From positions 154,727,532 through 154,791,531 of the forward strand of contig CM066041.1 in NCBI GenBank assembly GCA_033557465.1: a stretch of 64,000 nucleotides of DNA, written 5' to 3'. Both the position numbers and the translations under genes were made by a program. The notes beneath the pieces were generated by a model that saw only the letters and a list, made by a program, of their open reading frames with translations, was not told the DNA's origin and ran no database searches. Source of the stretch: Ichthyophis bannanicus. Lineage: Eukaryota; Chordata; Amphibia; Gymnophiona; Ichthyophiidae. Of the stretch, positions 1 through 9,606 are shown in pieces; the stretch's first letter is position 1, and every line of letters starts with the position of its first letter.

Positions 1-11
1 GTCTCCTGCCG

Positions 12-1124
12 GTGCACCCGTCCGCCTTCCCCTTGCTGGGATTTCGTTTTGACAATCAGTACTACTATGACAAATGCATGCCCATGGGCTGTGCGATTTC
101 GTGCGCCTACTTTGAAGCCTTTAGCTCTTTCTTGCACTGGGTGCTGGTGCGGATGTCTGGGCGGCGGACTATAGTGCATTATCTTGATGACTTCTTGTTC
201 GTCGGGCCAGCCCAGTCCGCCGTGTGCGGATCTTTGCTGGGGCTTTTCCTGGGCTTGGCGGCGGATTTTGGCATCCCGTTGGCAGAGGGCAAGACGGTCG
301 GACCGGTGACTCGTATCTCCTTTCTGGGGATAGAGATTGATTCAATTGAGTTTGTGGTCCGGTTGCCTGCGGATTAGGTAGAGCGGCTGCGGCTCTTGGT
401 GGCGGCGGTTGGTTCCGCTGCGAAGGTGACTTTGACCGAGCTTCAAAGTTTAGTTGGTCACCTGAATTTTGCATGTCGGGTCATTGCTATGGGGCGGCCC
501 TTTGCGCGAAGATTATCGTTGGCAATGGCCGGGGTCCGATGTGGGCATCATCGCATCCGAGTCAATGCGGGGATGCGAGCCGATCTGCGCGTGTGGGATG
601 CGTTCCTGGCGGACTACAATGGTTGCTCGTTGTTACAGTCCAGGGAGATTTCCAACCGGGATCTGGAATTGTTTTCAGATGCAGCCGGTGGTTCGGGCAT
701 GGGATTGTACTTCCAGGGCGCGTGGTGTGCGGTGCCGTGGCCCGCATCGTGGTGTTCAGGTGGTTTGACGCGCAACGTGACGTTCCTCGAATTATTTCCG
801 ATTGTGGTGGCCTTATGGTTGTGGCCGGAGAGGTTACGGGATAGGCGGGTTGTTTTCTGGTGTGATAACGCTGCGGTGGTGCAAGTCATTAATCGCCATT
901 CTCCCAAGTGTCCACGGGTAGCAGCGTTGATGCGGGTGTTTGTGCTGGCTTGTCTTCGTCTTAATATCACGGCTCGGGCCCGTCATGTGCCGGGCGTTCA
1001 GAATGGGATTGCTGATGCTTTGTCTCGTTTCCAGTGGGAGCGGTTTCGGGAATTGGCACCGGGGGTGGACGAGACCGCGGCGGTAGTGCCGGAGCACCTT
1101 TGGCAGCTTGGGACGCCGGAATGA
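12..1124 (+). pseudogene. Ngaro reverse transcriptase / RNase H (partial, one in-frame stop)
   Basis: This is the 3' part of the pol frame that copies the element RNA. The RT catalytic YLDD box is at residues 57-60 counted from base 12, preceded by a DIRS/Ngaro-style block (PMGCAIS). A TAG at 375-377 interrupts the frame, and the same frame continues straight on into RNase H to the TGA at 1122-1124. RNase H acidic residues are visible: Asp in LFSDAAGG, Glu in TFLELFP, Asp in FWCDNAA, and a final Asp in GIADALSR. The residue before VERLRLL is probably Gln in the active element (CAG to TAG), so this may be one C-to-T mutation; readthrough is the alternative. The RT N-terminus is outside the window. 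The frame overlaps the recombinase start by four bases (ATGA). Confidence 0.87.
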
Positions 1125-2011
1125 TCTCGTTGCTGCGTTCTTCCCTGGCTCCAGGTACGTGGAAAGCCTATCTGCGGGGGTATACACGGGTTCGTGAGTT
1201 TCTGTGGGGAAGGGGCTGGAGGGGTGGCAGCGTTGGGGACCTCTTGGCAGGGTCTTTCATAGTCTGGGCGAAGGAGTCTGGTTGGTCCCGGTCAGCGGCA
1301 CGGGCGGCTTTGGTCGGTTTCTCCTTCTTTTGCAGGGTGGCGGGTTGGGGCAATCCGGGCACTTCGTACGTAGTGAAGCGGCTCCTAGCCGGTTGGGCTC
1401 GAGTGCAGCCCCCTGCCTCAGATTGGCGCCGTCCTGTGTCGCATGACTTGCTGCTGCGGATTTGGGGTGTCCTGCCCGAGGTCGCGGCTTCCTCGTTGGA
1501 GGCCGTCCTGTTCCGGGCATTGTTTGTCACAGCATTCTTTGGGGCCTTTCGAGTTAGTGAACTGGTCCCCCAGGCGGGCGGGGCGGGGGGGTCGGGAGGG
1601 TTGCAGGAGCATCAGGTGGACCTGCAGGAGCAGTTGGTTCGGATATTTCTGGATCGCTCGAAAACTGACCCGCAGGGGCGGGGTCGGTGGGTGCTGTTGC
1701 GGGCCATCCCTGGTCTGGAATCTTGTCCGGTGCAGAACTTGTTGATGTACCGGCGTCAGCGTCGGGTTGGGGCTGGCTGTTTCTTTTGTCATGAGGACGG
1801 TTCGGCCGTCACCCAGTTTCAATTCACGGCGGTCTTCCGCCTGGCCTTGAGGCGGTTGGGGGTGGACGAGTGCGGGTACGCTTCTCATTCCTTTCGGATA
1901 GGTGCGGCGACCAGTGCTGCGGCCGCGGGCCTCGGGGGTGAGGTGATTCAACGCATCGGGCGTTGGAGCTCCAGGGCCTACACGGGCTATGTGCGCCCAG
2001 AACAGTTGTGA
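1121..2011 (+). CDS. Ngaro tyrosine recombinase
   Basis: This intact 296-residue frame encodes the integrase of the element, which joins a circular cDNA to the target by strand exchange through a phosphotyrosine. The catalytic set is visible: first Arg in AFRVSEL, Lys in DRSKTD, HxxR in SHSFRIG, Trp in GRWSSRAY, and the nucleophile as one of two tyrosines in AYTGYVRP. The second Tyr, 8 residues after the Trp, fits the usual spacing better. An N-terminal core-binding region (LAPGTWKAYLRGYTRVREFL) precedes it. The ATG at 1121 overlaps the RT/RH stop as ATGA, which suggests translation by termination-reinitiation; the open frame extends upstream to about 1034 without another ATG. No frameshift or stop was seen, so the protein could still be functional. 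Confidence 0.9.
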   Translation: MISLLRSSLAPGTWKAYLRGYTRVREFLWGRGWRGGSVGDLLAGSFIVWAKESGWSRSAARAALVGFSFFCRVAGWGNPGTSYVVKRLLAGWARVQPPASDWRRPVSHDLLLRIWGVLPEVAASSLEAVLFRALFVTAFFGAFRVSELVPQAGGAGGSGGLQEHQVDLQEQLVRIFLDRSKTDPQGRGRWVLLRAIPGLESCPVQNLLMYRRQRRVGAGCFFCHEDGSAVTQFQFTAVFRLALRRLGVDECGYASHSFRIGAATSAAAAGLGGEVIQRIGRWSSRAYTGYVRPEQL

Positions 2012-2060
2012 ACTGCAGGGGTGTCGGGGGGGGGGGTGGGGGGGGGGGTATTAATGCTGT

Positions 2061-2073
2061 GTTTCTTTTCCAG
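2061..2073 (+). promoter_or_regulatory. candidate splice acceptor ahead of the Ngaro hydrolase
   Basis: A run of T and C residues ends in CCAG at 2070-2073, between the recombinase stop (2009-2011) and the first codons of the hydrolase frame. It follows a G-rich stretch (about 2027-2048). A 3' splice site here would deliver the hydrolase frame without needing its own ATG. The donor was not identified. Confidence 0.45.
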
Positions 2074-2765
2074 GTGTTCAGCCAAGCGTGCCGACATGGA
2101 GTGCTGCACGGGGCCCGCCAGGCTTATGGTGGCTTCTGGGACATTCCTTCGTCTATTGGGCGGAACGCAGAGCATCAACTCGTCCGCTGGGTCTACACCT
2201 GGGCTTGGTGTCCTGTAATTTCCGGCTGGTGTGGCTCAGCCAGCGGGGCATGCGTTGGTGGCAGCTACTTCCAGTGGTTCGAGAGCACGCGGAGAGGCGG
2301 CAGCTGCCGTTGGGACTTCTGATACACCTGGGAGGCAATGATCTTTCCGGTTGGACGTGCCGGCAACTTATTCGTGCTGTACAACGGGATCTGCGGGCGC
2401 TGCAGGAGCAGTGGCCGGACTTGGCGATTGTGTGGTCGGACATCATCCCGCGGCCGGCCTGCTTGTCGCAGCGGCGGTGGTCGAGAGGGCTAGCCAAGAT
2501 CAACAGGCAGATCGGCCGGTGGTTGCAGCAGGCTGGCGGGTGGCAGGTCCAGCACCCTTGGGCGGACCCCCGGTGCGCTGGACTGTACCGTACCGACGGG
2601 GTACACTTGTCCCCGGTTGGCCAGGAGTTATTGCTCAATGATTGGCAAGAAGCTTTGGAACTGATTGGTCGCAGCTTTATGGGGGGGGGCGGTGCGAGGA
2701 TAGTTCATACCTCGCACCGGTGGCGGGGTACAGAGCCTGCGCTCGCAGGAGCGGCGCGGGCTTGA
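2074..2765 (+). CDS. Ngaro SGNH/GDSL-type hydrolase
   Basis: This open frame encodes an esterase-like protein of the SGNH superfamily, an accessory gene known in Ngaro elements but of unclear role. Blocks are visible: the nucleophile Ser in LLGHSFVYW, the GGND block (Gly and Asn) in IHLGGNDLS, and the Asp/His pair in TDGVHLSPVGQ. The domain ends near 2670 and the frame runs on into the B1 repeat to the stop at 2765. There is no in-frame ATG before the Ser block (the first possible initiator is GTG at 2088), while 2061-2073 looks like a splice acceptor (pyrimidine tract, then CAG). I therefore start the exon at 2074 and infer expression from a spliced transcript; a frameshift fusion with the recombinase is the alternative. 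Confidence 0.8.
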
Positions 2766-3160
2766 CCTGGTTATGAGCAGTGGGGGCGAAATGCTCCTTG
2801 GGGTGGGGCGAGACAGCCCGGTTGGGGGTCTCGACCCGGTAGCGGGGGGTGGGAGCCGGCCTTTGCTACTAGGATGGCGAGGCAGGCGGCTGGGTTTGGG
2901 GGGGAGGAGGATGCTCCGCCTTGCTACTAAGATGGCGGGTGGGGGGGGCATCCTCCGGTAAAGGGGTGCGGGGCTGGGTTATGTTAATTGTTATTCAGGC
3001 CCTTTGGGCGGTTTACAAGTTGTAAATAAAGCTGCGACCAAAATGTTTGTACCAAATACAGTTGTTTGTGATTTTGTTGGGGGGAGGGGGGCGAGGTACT
3101 TGTGGGGCTGTGTTAATGATGTGGACGGAGGCGAGGAGGGCTTCCGGGTTACCAGAGTTA
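2725..3160 (+). repeat. Ngaro split direct repeat, copy B1
   Basis: This 436 bp block recurs as B2 at 3486-3922 with one single-base length difference in a G run and very few substitutions. It contains two short CTACTA(A)GATGGCG-like repeats and an AATAAA at 3026-3031. In Ngaro logic B1 and A2 together form the internal repeat partner of the outer termini. Confidence 0.9.
3026..3031 (+). terminator. polyadenylation signal AATAAA in B1
   Basis: A canonical hexamer downstream of the coding frames and the likely 3' end signal of the element's mRNA. The identical signal in B2 is at 3787-3792. Confidence 0.6.
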
Positions 3161-3485
3161 ATGCTCGAGGCTGCGGGCTGGGTCCCGCGGCCGTCAGTAA
3201 CCTGGGCCCGGGCCCGGCCTCGGCCTCCAGCGTGCTGGTTGCTGGGGGGGGGGGGGGAGGGGGGGGGTTGAGAGGGAATGGCGCGCGCGCGGCGTTTGAA
3301 ACCGCTCCGCCCCACCGTCGGCGCGATTTCATTGGCCGGCGGTCGGCGGGGGGGCGGCGCTGTGTCGGCGAGGAGCCGCGTGGCCGTCTTCTTCTGGCCG
3401 CGGCTCCTCGGGAAACCGGTCGTGTTCCCGCCCACCCGCCCCTTTTTGATGGGGGGTGGTGAGGTTGTCGCAGCTGGTGGGGGTG
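3161..3485 (+). repeat. Ngaro A2 segment
   Basis: This GC-rich segment (long G runs and a GCGCGCGC stretch) lies between the two B copies. By the known split-repeat arrangement it should match an A1 copy at the element's 5' end, upstream of this window. It has no convincing coding frame. Confidence 0.75.
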
Positions 3486-3922
3486 GGGGTACAGAGCCTG
3501 CGCTCGCAGGAGCGGCGCGGGCTTGACCTGGTTATGAGCAGTGGGGGCGAAATGCTCCTTGGGGTGGGGCGAGACAGCCCGGTTGGGGGTCTCGACCCGG
3601 TAGCGGGGGGGTGGGAGCCGGCCTTTGCTACTAGGATGGCGAGGCAGGCGGCGGGGTTTGGGGGGGAGGAGGATGCTCCGCCTTGCTACTAAGATGGCGG
3701 GTGGGGGGGGCATCCTCCGGTAAAGGGGTGCGGGGCTGGGTTATGTTAATTGTTATTCAGGCCCTTTGGGCGGTTTACAAGTTGTAAATAAAGCTGCGAC
3801 CAAAATGTTTGTACCAAATACAGTTGTTTGTGATTTTGTTGGGGGGAGGGGGGCGAGGTACTTGTGGGGCTGTGTTAATGATGTGGACGGAGGCGAGGAG
3901 GGCTTCCGGGTTACCAGAGTTA
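3486..3922 (+). repeat. Ngaro split direct repeat, copy B2 and 3' terminus
   Basis: Second copy of B1. It ends in a TTACCAGAGTTA motif at 3922, where similarity to the first copy stops and unrelated AT-richer DNA begins. Confidence 0.9.
3787..3792 (+). terminator. polyadenylation signal AATAAA in B2
   Basis: Second copy of the hexamer, in the B2 repeat near the element's 3' end. Confidence 0.55.
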
Positions 3923-5620
3923 CTATTTTACTGAAGGAAAGCATAGCCAAAGACTGGCTCTTAGATAAGTCTTAGCACAATTGTTTATTGCCCGTGGCAC
4001 ACATCTTAAAGGGCAACAGAGCGACACCACTGAACTGTGTCCCTTCAATACAGAAATAACAGAAAGGTCCTTCAGAAGAAGGAGGTATAAGCATTGCACA
4101 ATGAATGGGTTGCTACTGTACAGCATCTGAGTAGACAGCAGTCAGCTTTTTGGGGAGGGGGAAAGAGTGATTAACCATAACAGCACCTGTGAAGTTTGCA
4201 GTTATAATGGAAGGGGTAGAATCCAGGGAACACGTCTTGTATCACTACTGTATAATACCTATGTAGGCTGCAGTGAGATCTATTCAGAAGAAAGTCTAGT
4301 TCTAGAAATGTTGGGGCCCAGTGCATAAATTTGGAAGGAGCCCCAAAACTTTACTTTGGAACACTATACCCTCTGTCAAGAGTCTTCTTTTAGCTAAGTT
4401 GCCACAGGAACATTCACCTCTCTCTCTGCCAGCCATGAACCCCCCAGTCAGGCACGAGTCACTGTTTACAATGAACCATTTATAAATATACAGCTGAAGA
4501 ACACATGCAGTTGCTCATATATTATCTTTGTAAAGGGGATAAAACCTCAGTAAAGTATTAATAAAAGAAAGAACACATGATGCTTTTGAAAATTTTATTG
4601 CAAAAAAAAATCTTTTTGGTCAGATAGGTGGCAAATACCCATAGTAGTGAAAGGGTTACTGTCATTATTCTTAGGCACCAAAGAGCACGAGTCAAAACCA
4701 GCTTGACTTTTTAATTTTAACAAAGCAGCTTCTGGAGGAATGAAAAGCAGGAAGTCGATTAGTGAGAAGTCTCCGCCTTTCTACTTCCTTCTCCAGATGA
4801 CAGAACAGCAAAATACACAAACAGCTAAAACAATGTCTGGTCCATTTTTCAAAACACTCATGTGGTCAGCATCAGGTATTAACCTAATAGGTGCTTTTTA
4901 AAAAAAATCTTTCTGCAGGTGAATGTACAAGTGTTTTTGTTTGTTGAAGTTGATATATGGCAAATATTTATACATTTAATATTCATCCACTATGTGGATA
5001 AATTTATCCATTTACGTGACTGCATAAATAGAACTTCTACAGAGAGAAGATTACTGTCTAATTTAGCACTGCATATTCAACAGTCCAACCTAAAGCAGAT
5101 AGGGCTGCTAGATATGAGGGATAAAGAGAAGGGGACAAATCATCCACTTATCTTTAGATGGCAGAATATCGGCACCGTAAAAACAAAAGGCGACATAACT
5201 TGAAACTAAACATAACAAGATTAAAGTGTTGTAGTAACTTCACGGCACTTGTATCACATGGGATTTGCAGTCAGGCAATGTTCTTGAGAATAATAGGGCA
5301 GAAAGTTAAAGGTCGGTCTGCTCATTTGTAGCGTCGCATACTGTATCAGAATAGTGTGAGCACAGTATAGTTAAAGAAACCGTTAACGAGATCTGTGTAT
5401 CCCTTATGGGCTGAGAATAAAATGAATAGACCTTTAAAATGAGGCAGTAGGTCACAAGGAGATTCAGATTCAAAGGATCTGTCCCACTATCATTTGTGAT
5501 CAGCCAAACCTCGAGAATTTAATATTTTCCTCATCTCAGTAACCTTGCTTACCTAGTCAAAATTTATCCAGCCAAGAAAGGATGACACTGGGAGTGTTTT
5601 GGGACCTGTTTTTGGTTTAG
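3923..5620. other. intergenic DNA, nothing recognised
   Basis: AT-rich sequence with A and T homopolymers (for example around 4598-4616). No frame resembles a known protein and I recognise no repeat family here. Confidence 0.5.
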
Positions 5621-5626
5621 TTGGTT

Positions 5627-5786
5627 AACGTTGATATTCAGTACTGGTAGGTTAAAGTCATCCAGGTAACTTAAGCCACCCAAATAGCAGGCACAAACTT
5701 AACCATAAAAAGTTGCCTGGTTAATTTTAGACCTGAAATTGAGCTTAAGTGGATTTTAGCTGAATATCTGGATAAAGTTAACCAAA
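5627..5786. repeat. short imperfect inverted-repeat element (MITE-like)
   Basis: The left end (TTGGTTAACGTTGATATTCAG) and the right end (CTGAATATCTGGATAAAGTTAACCAA) are imperfect inverted complements of each other. The interior keeps the pattern of GGTTAA and TTAACC motifs. It is too short to code and could be a MITE or a decayed palindrome. Confidence 0.4.
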
Positions 5787-5879
5787 CAAAATTGCTCAGT
5801 TCACTTTACCTTGACACAATCAGATCAATATTGGTCTCATAGCTATGGGAGTAGTTCAGAGCATATACAAAGCTTCCAT

Positions 5880-7477
5880 ATGACAGTTTCTTATAGTGCT
5901 GGGGAGGAGCCTGCTGACTTCGTAATATTGGTACCAATGACATAGGAAAGTGTGAGATGGAGGTTCTGGAAGCCAAATTTAGGTTTTTAGGTAGGAAGTT
6001 GAAATCCAGAACTTCCAGGGTAACATTTTCTGAAATGCTTTCTGTTTGTTTTAAGTGCAGGACCCAAAAGACAGGCAGAGTTCTGGAGTCTCAATGTGTG
6101 GATGAGATGATGGTGCAAGGAAGAGGGTTTTGGATTTGTTAGGAACTGGGCAACATTCTGGGGAAAGGAGGGGATTTTCTGAAAGGATGGGCTTCAACTT
6201 AACTGGGGTGGAGCCAGGCTGCTGTCATGAACCTTTAAAAAGGAGAGAGAGCAGCTTTAAAACTTGATAAAAGGGGAAAACTGACAGTCACACAAGAACT
6301 CATGGTTCAGATATCTGAAGGATACTAGGAAAAGAGGGCATCCCAATAGAGAGGATCCAATAAAGGTAAAAGTAACCCAGATGACTTTATGTACAGAGCA
6401 GACAGTGCTGAAAGATTCCAAATTATGCCTGTCTGATAACTAGATTGCTAATATGAATTAAATACAACCTGCGAAACATCTAAAAAATAAGATGGGCGAG
6501 TTAGAATACATAGCACTAAATGAAAGGTTAGATATAATTGGCATCTCAGAGACCTGGTGGAAGGAGGACAGCCAATGGGACACCATGATACTTGGTTACA
6601 AACTATATCGCAATGAAAGGTAGATCAAATTGCTGGAGGAGTTGTGCTCTTTGTTAAAGAGGGATTTGAGTAAAACAGGATAAACGTTTTGCAGGAAACA
6701 AAATAAACTGTAGAATCTCTATGGCTAGAAATTCCATGTAAAAAGGGAAAGGAATGGCAGTGGGGGTGTACTACCGTCCACCTGGCTAGAATGAACAGAT
6801 GGATGATGAAATATTAAAAAAAATAGGCACACTAACCAAAAGGTTACAACACATTAATAAAGGGTGATTTCAATTACCCTGGTATTGACTGGGTCAATGT
6901 CACAACAGGACATGCTAGGAAGATAAAGTTTCTAGATGAAATAAATGACTGCTTCTTGGAGCAGCTGGTTTATGAACCAATAAGAGGGGAAGCTATTTTA
7001 AATCTAGTCTTTAGTGGAACACAGGATCTAGTACAAGAGATAATGGTGTTGGGGCCACTTGCATTTGATTTAATAAATGGAGGGAGGACAGCAAGGAAAT
7101 CCAAAGCACTAGCTTTTAACTTTCTAAAGGGGGACTATGATAAAATGAGGAAAATAGTTAAAAAATAAAAAAGGAGCAGCTGCAAAGATTAAAGGTTTAC
7201 ATAAAGCATGGGCATTTAAAAATACTATCTTGGAAGCCCAAGAAAGGTGGAAGGAAGGCCAAATGACTGCCAGCATGGTTTAAAGGTGAGATCAGAGATG
7301 TTGTTGTAGCCAAAAAAGCATCTTTCAGGAAATGAAAAAGGAGCCAAATGACAAAAATGGGAAACAACATAAGCACTGGCAAGTTAGATGCAAGACATTG
7401 ATAAGACCGGCAAAGAGAGAATTAGAAAAGAAGCTTACCATGAAAGTAAAAACACATGGAAGCCAATTCAGTGATGT
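5880..7477 (+). mobile_element. CR1 LINE fragment: ORF1 esterase and ORF2 endonuclease
   Basis: Seen: at 5930-6220 a broken frame shows a GTND-like block and later a DGLQLNW-like block, matching the SGNH esterase-like ORF1 of CR1 elements. From 6490 a second broken frame shows endonuclease blocks: IIGISETWW, a GVYYRPP motif, DFNYPGIDW, then LVFSGTQD. Stops and frameshifts are frequent, so it is dead. It stops near 7477, where a stem-loop repeat begins; the RT domain is missing. The longest remaining open piece (6956-7168) covers the end of the endonuclease domain. It belongs to the same family as the copies at 12.5-15.0 kb and 32.4-35.0 kb. Confidence 0.8.
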
Positions 7478-7960
7478 GTGTCCCCAGGTCGTCTGGACAT
7501 CCAGACGGTCCGGGGATGCACCCAATTCTGCTCCCGCGGGGGCTAGACGGCCCCATGGGAGCAGAATCGTGGCATAAGGCTGGGGATATCTAGGACATGC
7601 CTGATACAGGCACCCTGGACATCCCGGCACTTACCTGGCTAGCCCAGCCAGGCTCCTGCATGGAGCCCTGGTGCCATAGCATCATGTTGCTATGGCACTG
7701 TAGCTCTACGCAGGAGCTGCGATCCCCGGTAGATCCCGACATTCTTCATTCCCTGCTGTCCGACCCTCAATCGGGCCTATCGTGGCCAGGTTCGGGCTAT
7801 ACAGGAGAAGGAGTCTTCGACTAGCTAAGCACTCCCTTACCCTGCTTATTGGCCCCAGCTGCTGACAGTCCCACCGTCCAGAGGGACTTATGCCACCTCC
7901 AAGGTGGCATAAGTCTCCCGCGTTAATGGCCAACCCCGGACATACAGGGCCGACATCAGA
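7478..7960 (-). repeat. serial stem-loop repeat, copy 1
   Basis: This copy is a run of adjacent palindromes: CGTCTGGACATCCAGACG near 7490, a GATTCTGCTCCC-type stem around 7525-7567, a GGCTCCTGCATGGAGCC/TATGGCACTG stem around 7650-7720, a CCGACCCTCAATCGGG loop near 7760, and TTATGCCACCTCCAAGGTGGCATAA near 7888-7912. The order is reversed relative to the copy at 9607-10197, so it is on the opposite strand, and it lacks the outer end beyond about 7960. No coding frame. It interrupts or abuts the CR1 copy to its left. Confidence 0.75.
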
Positions 7961-8091
7961 AGCTTTGATCTCACTGGTGCCAATAGGTAGCACACAAAGC
8001 ATAGGTCCATCGCACAGCTCTTTTAGAATCATGAGCCCTTCAAGGATGAGCTTTCAGATTCACTGGACTGTCTTTACGTACTAATCCATTT

Positions 8092-8966
8092 AGGGGCTGA
8101 TACTTTGGATGTACTTTGCTTCCCACTGCTGCCAGAGTTTAATTGCAGAAGCCATTCACTCCTGCTGCCAATAGGATCTTTACATCCTCGGCCACGCTGT
8201 GCACCATGTGGGTTTCCTCCTTCACAGTAACGATAGACTGAACAGATAGAGCCACTTGTAGCTGATGTGTACTGCCCACATATCTCACGTGGCATCCTTC
8301 CATTCCCTCCTTTTCTGAAACGTAATGGCTGAGACATCAGCAAATATCTCAGTTTTATTCTCCTTCCATAGAGCATGACCCCATGCTTTAGCAGTCAGCA
8401 GTACCCGTTCTTCCTCCACAAATTGAAGAAAGCAAGCTATTTTGTCCTGCAGCTTATATATCTCCTTAGGCCCAAGAGTCTGATGGCAGACTCAGTTTTT
8501 AGTTTGTCACAAACCAACTCAGATCCAGCCTCCTTTAGTAAGTCTATACACATTTGCTGAACAATTTTCACAGAAGGATGTTCCAATGTCTCTGGAACAC
8601 CTTGAAAATAGGAGGTTACACCTCCTATAGCGATTCTCAAGGTCCTCTGGTTTTGTAACTGAATTATCATCATGTTTTTCCAAACCAGAAAACTGCTGCT
8701 GCATAACAGAAATTTCTTCTCTGCACTTCTCCAGTTTAGTTTCAACATCCTCGACTTGATGGTCAAGCTTAGACAGTTTCATTTTAAATTTATCGAGGCA
8801 ATTCCAAAAGTCACCTTGTCTATTAATAATCAAATTCTTTATGTCATTCAACCATTCACGGAGCTCAGAGCAAGTAATTGTTCACATCCCTTCCAGGGGC
8901 CTCCTCTGTGATCAGCCAATGCATTACCTCTTCTGAACCAACATCATCAAGTTCCGGCTCTGCCAT
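8092..8966 (-). pseudogene. L1/Tx1-type LINE ORF1 protein remnant
   Basis: Reading the minus strand from an ATG at 8966, a broken frame encodes an acidic start (MAEPELDDVG), a coiled-coil segment (heptads in KLSKLDHQVEDVETKLEKC), the ENRYRRCNLL block typical of L1 ORF1 (usually ENRSRRNNL), and a C-terminal FQKRREWKDAT-like block in another frame. The family protein is an RNA-binding trimeric chaperone of the LINE RNP. At least two frameshifts separate the pieces. No ORF2 is attached, so this is a truncated copy. Confidence 0.75.
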
Positions 8967-9124
8967 CTTGGTATCAACCCTCATCAAATTGCCCAGTCCA
9001 GTGCATCTGCTTTTTCACTGCCATCAGCTCTACCCACCAACATAAACACTGGCATACCTCTCTGGGTTCACTGGCAACTCTCACAGTGATGGCAACTCTC
9101 AGAGCTCCTATTTCAAACCACCAT

Positions 9125-9606
9125 CTACTGTGGTGATGACACCAGAACCCTCTGTACCTTTTCTAATGATACTATATTTTTTTGAGATGCAAAGATCAGA
9201 ATTGCATGCAATATTCAAGATGCGATTGCACCATGGAGCTATACAGAGGCATTATGAATTCTTTGCTTTATTCTCTATTCCTTTCTTAATGATTCCTAAC
9301 ATTCTGTTTGCTTTTTGGACCGCTACTGCACATCAAACAGATTTCAATGTATTTTCTACAATGACATCTAAATTCTTTTCCTAAGTGGTGACTGCTAATG
9401 TGGAACCTAGCATTGCGTATCTATAGTTTGGTTTATTCTTCCCTACCTGCATCACCTTTTAACTTATCCACATTAAATTTCATCTGCCATTAGGATGCCC
9501 AGTATCTCAGTCTCACAAGCTACTACTGCATTTTGGTGTCATCTACAAATTGAATCACCTCACTTGTTATTCTCAATTCCAGATTATTTATAAATGTTAA
9601 AAAACA
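9125..9606 (-). mobile_element. CR1 LINE RT fragment
   Basis: On the minus strand the sequence matches the C-terminal RT and connection region of the CR1 copies at 12784-13521 and 61490-62290 (shared stretches such as the CTATACAGAGGCATTAT and CTGTACCTTTTCTAAT words). It has several stops. It is cut at about 9606 by the start of the stem-loop repeat. Confidence 0.75.

Larger units (their letters stand above)
1..3922 (+). mobile_element. Ngaro-type tyrosine-recombinase retrotransposon, 5' end outside window
   Basis: Seen: in order, a reverse transcriptase with RNase H, a tyrosine recombinase, an SGNH hydrolase frame, then a repeat block of the form B1 (2725-3160), A2 (3161-3485), B2 (3486-3922). 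Known: Ngaro elements of vertebrates carry RT-RH, a tyrosine recombinase and often an SGNH hydrolase, and end in split direct repeats (A1-coding-B1-A2-B2) instead of LTRs; they integrate through a circular DNA intermediate. Inferred: A1, gag and the N-terminal RT lie upstream of base 1. The 3' junction at 3922 is where the two B copies diverge and AT-richer host sequence begins. B1 and B2 differ at only a couple of sites over about 436 bp, so the insertion looks recent. The element is GC-rich with many G runs, unlike the flanking DNA. Confidence 0.9.

Noticed and set aside
1418..1951. 177-residue minus-strand frame over the recombinase
   Set aside because: Shadow of the plus-strand recombinase; low-complexity Pro/Arg composition and no domain.
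2991..3713. Long Pro-rich minus-strand frames in the Ngaro repeat block
   Set aside because: They are complements of G-rich repeat DNA, recur identically in both B copies, and show no domain.
7478..7960. CRISPR-like array
   Set aside because: The palindromes differ from one another and are not a repeated unit with spacers; this is eukaryotic repeat DNA.
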